Positions 4,370 through 6,891 of a DNA stretch of 6,891 nucleotides are shown one piece after another; the stretch's first letter is position 1; each line of letters starts with the position of its first letter. The stretch covers positions 1 through 6,891 of the forward strand of contig CALMRM010000132.1 in assembly GCA_937871605.1 (NCBI GenBank). Direction: 5' to 3'. This stretch comes from an uncultured Terriglobus sp. Lineage in GTDB: Bacteria > Acidobacteriota > Terriglobia > Terriglobales > Acidobacteriaceae. A model generated the notes under the pieces. The model was not told where the DNA came from, searched no databases, and worked only from the letters and a program-made list of their open reading frames with translations. Made by a program: the position numbers and the translations under genes.

Positions 4370-6673
4370 ATGCCTACGGTACGACAGCCACTTACAGCCC
4401 CCATTCGGCGAATCCGGTTCGCCTATGTGACGCTGTTCTTTATCGGCTGGGCCACACTTATAAGTGGTCGCCTGCTGTGGCTGCAGGTGATCCGCCACCA
4501 CGAGTGGGTTGACCGTGCTGCAAAGCAGCAGCAGCGCACGTTTGAAGTGGCACCTCGTCGCGGAGTCCTGTACGACCGCACTCTACGCGAACTAGCCGTC
4601 ACCGTGCTGGCAGAGTCGGTGTATGCCGTGCCTAGTGAATTGGGTGACAACCGTGCCAACGCGGCCGAACTCATCTCCGGCATCGTGCACACAGACCCCA
4701 CGGACACCTTTACCGCGCAGGCCAGCATACTTGCACGGCTCAATGCCTCTCGCAACTTTGCGTGGATGGCGCGCAAGCTCACGCCGGAGCAGGCGCAGCG
4801 CGTCCGCGAATTAAATCTCAAGGGCGTGTACCTGCAAAAGGAGTTCAAGCGCTTTTACCCGAACACCACTTTGGCAGCGCAGGTGTTGGGTTATGTGGGG
4901 CTGGACGATAACGGGCTGGGCGGCATGGAGCGCGAGTTTGAGGACGACCTGCATGGCACGCCGGGCCGTGTGCTGACGGCGGTGGATGCCAAGCGCCATG
5001 CCCTGGGCAGTGAAGAGCGCGAACCGTTACCGGGTGAAAATCTGGTGCTTACCATCGACACCAACATCCAGCACATTGCCGAACGCGCGCTAGATGCGCA
5101 AATGGAAAAGATGAAGGCGGCGCACGGCACGGTTGTCGTACAGGACCCGCACACCGGCCAGATTCTTGCGCTGGCCATTGCACCGCGCTACAACCCGAAC
5201 GACCTGAAGCACCAGGACCCGAGTATCCTGAAAAACCTGGCGGTCAGCGACGTGTATGAGCCGGGCAGCACCTTCAAGCTACTGACGTATGCCTCCGCCA
5301 TTGATGGTGCGGGTGTAGAGCCGACCGACATCGTGGATTGCCAGGGCGGTGCCATGACGCTGTTCGGGCGCACGCTGCATGACGACAAGTCCGACCACTT
5401 TGGCCGCGTGACGGTGAAGTACGCGCTGGAGCACTCAAGCGATGTGGGCGCGGCAAAGATGGCCATGAAGCTGGGCAACCAGCGGTTTTACGACTACATT
5501 CGCGCCTTTGGCTTTGGTGACCGCTCGGGTATCGAGCTGCCCAGCGAAACACGTGGCCTGCTGCGTACGCCGCGCAAGTGGGATGCACCCAGCATTCTGT
5601 CTATCGCGATTGGCCAGGAGGTGGGCGTAACGCCGGTGCAGCTGGTCACCATGGTGTCGACCATCGCGAACGGGGGCACGTACATTCCACCGCGCGTGGT
5701 GCTGAGTGAGACGGAAGTGATGAAGGGGGACGCGAAGCTGCAGCCCGCGGCCTTCAAGCCCGGCGACCACCTGGGTGATCATCTGCCGGATGGCACACAT
5801 CGCGTCATCTCTGAAGTGACCGCGGCCAAGATGCGCAACATTATGGAAGGCGTAGTTGTGGAGGGCACGGGCAAATTGGCCGCGCTGAACGGCTACAGTG
5901 CCGGTGGCAAGACCGGTACAGCCAACAAGGTAGATCCGGTAACGCATACGTATTCGCATACCAAGCTGGTGGCCAGTTTTGCCGGTATCGCGCCAGTGAA
6001 TAACCCGGCGATCTCAGTTGCGGTGGTCATCGATACACCAACGGTGGGTTCACGCTACGGCGCGCAAACCAGCGCGCCCGTCTTCCAAGAGGTGGCGCAG
6101 CAGGTGCTGGAGTACCTTGGCGTGCCGCACGACAGGCCCTTGCATGCCGTCAGCAAGGATGCAACTGCAACAGACACCATGTTTGCAGCAGAAGATGCTC
6201 CGAGTGAAGAGACGGGCGATCTAAATGCCCTTTACGCGTCTGTGAACGATTTGCCAGCAGACGACCCCCTACGCCAAAAGAGCGATAGTGCCCCGACACC
6301 GGCGATTGCTGCTGCTCCACCTGCGTCCTCAGACAGGAAGGGTGTGTTTGCCGCGCTGCCGGACAAACTGCTGGCGGCATTTCGCGAGCATGGTGGCTCT
6401 AACTGGGTGGCGGATGAGAACGCGACCGTGCAACCGCTGCACGGGCCCGCTCTTGGGGACAGGGTGCAGGCGGATGGCTCTGTGGTCGTGGACCCAGGCA
6501 GGAAGGTCGCGGTGCCCGTGCTCGATGGTGGGCTGCGAGCAGTCATTCGCAAAGCTGCTGAGGCCGGACTGCGGGTGCAACCGGTTGGCAGCGGCATGGC
6601 GCGCGAGCAGGTGCCAGCCGCAGGTACGCCCGTGCCGATCGGCACGGCGGTTGTCGTGCGGTTTGCACGATGA
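4370..6673 (+). CDS. ftsI: FtsI/PBP3-type class B penicillin-binding protein with C-terminal PASTA domain
   Basis: This is the septal peptidoglycan DD-transpeptidase, 767 residues, anchored in the inner membrane. Order: basic N-terminus and one membrane helix (about 17-40), then the pedestal/dimerisation domain with PRRGVLYDR (62-70) and GLGGMEREFEDDLHG (182-196). The transpeptidase domain is about 235-585. It has the nucleophile motif S300-T-F-K303, S356-S357-D358 in place of the usual S-x-N, and K514-T-G516. IGQEVGVTPVQLV (414-426) is also conserved. A low-complexity Ala/Pro/Ser/Asp linker (about 590-705) leads to one PASTA domain (about 710-766, including GLRAVIRKAAEAGLRVQPV and PAAGTPVPIGTAVVV). 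PASTA modules are associated with peptidoglycan or muropeptide contact. The start ATG 4370 has GAGG 13 nt upstream, a rather long spacing; the N-terminus nevertheless looks right. The gene follows ftsL after 59 nt and overlaps the next gene by ATGA. SSD in place of SSN is also seen in PBP2-type enzymes, so activity is expected. Confidence 0.95.
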   Translation: MPTVRQPLTAPIRRIRFAYVTLFFIGWATLISGRLLWLQVIRHHEWVDRAAKQQQRTFEVAPRRGVLYDRTLRELAVTVLAESVYAVPSELGDNRANAAELISGIVHTDPTDTFTAQASILARLNASRNFAWMARKLTPEQAQRVRELNLKGVYLQKEFKRFYPNTTLAAQVLGYVGLDDNGLGGMEREFEDDLHGTPGRVLTAVDAKRHALGSEEREPLPGENLVLTIDTNIQHIAERALDAQMEKMKAAHGTVVVQDPHTGQILALAIAPRYNPNDLKHQDPSILKNLAVSDVYEPGSTFKLLTYASAIDGAGVEPTDIVDCQGGAMTLFGRTLHDDKSDHFGRVTVKYALEHSSDVGAAKMAMKLGNQRFYDYIRAFGFGDRSGIELPSETRGLLRTPRKWDAPSILSIAIGQEVGVTPVQLVTMVSTIANGGTYIPPRVVLSETEVMKGDAKLQPAAFKPGDHLGDHLPDGTHRVISEVTAAKMRNIMEGVVVEGTGKLAALNGYSAGGKTGTANKVDPVTHTYSHTKLVASFAGIAPVNNPAISVAVVIDTPTVGSRYGAQTSAPVFQEVAQQVLEYLGVPHDRPLHAVSKDATATDTMFAAEDAPSEETGDLNALYASVNDLPADDPLRQKSDSAPTPAIAAAPPASSDRKGVFAALPDKLLAAFREHGGSNWVADENATVQPLHGPALGDRVQADGSVVVDPGRKVAVPVLDGGLRAVIRKAAEAGLRVQPVGSGMAREQVPAAGTPVPIGTAVVVRFAR

Positions 6674-6891
6674 CAGTGACTCACTGGCCGCTGGTGGTCA
6701 TGGTAGGCATGGCCCTGGGAGTCCTGGTGAGCATGGTTGGCACCAGCGGTGCCGTACTCATTCCATCGCACATCTTCGTCTTCGGCTTGACGCAGATCAA
6801 GGCGCAGGGCACGGCACTATTTATCGCGGCCATACAGGTATGGTTCGGTCCCATGCTGCCCTATGCGCGCGCGGGCAACATCGATATGCGG
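6670..6891 (+). CDS. TauE/SafE family membrane transporter (3' partial)
   Basis: The first 74 residues of a membrane protein are present; the rest lies beyond the window. They resemble the N-terminal repeat of TauE/SafE (DUF81) permeases, which are proposed to export sulfite, sulfoacetate or other small anions. Visible are a first helix (about 8-24) running into the small-residue G-x-S-G segment (VGTSGAVLIP, 23-32), a conserved A-x-G-T-A-L (45-50), a second helix (about 47-65) and the loop YARAGNIDMR like the family's Y-x-x-x-G-x-(V/I)-D. The substrate cannot be inferred. ATG 6670 overlaps the ftsI TGA (6671-6673) as ATGA, and no Shine-Dalgarno sequence is evident. Translation is thus probably coupled to ftsI. 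This is an unusual dcw neighbour: murE is the common next gene. Confidence 0.78.
   Translation, partial: MTVTHWPLVVMVGMALGVLVSMVGTSGAVLIPSHIFVFGLTQIKAQGTALFIAAIQVWFGPMLPYARAGNIDMR

Noticed and set aside
5435..5959. 174-codon minus-strand open frame within ftsI
   Set aside because: It lies opposite the conserved transpeptidase domain, with no ribosome binding site or family resemblance.
6232..6771. 179-codon minus-strand open frame across the end of ftsI and the transporter start
   Set aside because: It is opposite the PASTA domain and the TauE/SafE start, both well supported.

Overview
The window is GC-rich bacterial chromosome. The protein sequences and the mraZ-rsmH-ftsL-ftsI gene order suggest Acidobacteriota, probably the Terriglobia (Terriglobus/Edaphobacter/Granulicella-like). 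That placement is inferred from remembered family resemblance, not from a search.

Layout. (1) Positions 2-649, plus strand: a YbiX/PiuC-type Fe(II)/2-oxoglutarate (PKHD) hydroxylase missing about its first eight codons at the window edge. (2) Positions 650-794: a convergent gap holding one strong hairpin, a likely shared terminator. (3) Positions 795-1343, minus strand: a secreted single-domain fasciclin (FAS1) protein. (4) Positions 1403-2017, plus strand, divergent from the FAS1 gene: a four-helix DUF2127 membrane protein whose true start is uncertain; an 18-bp operator-like palindrome lies in the doubtful part. (5) Positions 2018-2292: the control region of the division and cell wall (dcw) cluster, with a DnaA-box-like 9-mer, an inverted repeat and two AGTGG repeats 10 bp apart that look like MraZ operators. 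(6) Positions 2293-6673: mraZ, rsmH, ftsL and ftsI, all plus strand. (7) From 6670: the start of a TauE/SafE-family membrane transporter, overlapping the ftsI stop by ATGA and running off the window.

How the genes work together: MraZ is the cluster's DNA-binding regulator. RsmH is its usual neighbour, a 16S rRNA methyltransferase. FtsL and FtsI are divisome membrane proteins, FtsI being the septal transpeptidase. The cluster has three local peculiarities. RsmH lacks the stretch that normally carries the second SAM-binding motif. A 146-bp gap with a perfect DnaA box separates rsmH from ftsL. A TauE/SafE transporter sits where murE would usually be expected.

I see no tRNA or rRNA gene, CRISPR array, insertion sequence or obvious new multi-gene system. 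The most interesting signals are the RsmH gap, the DnaA boxes around the division genes and the transporter coupled to ftsI.
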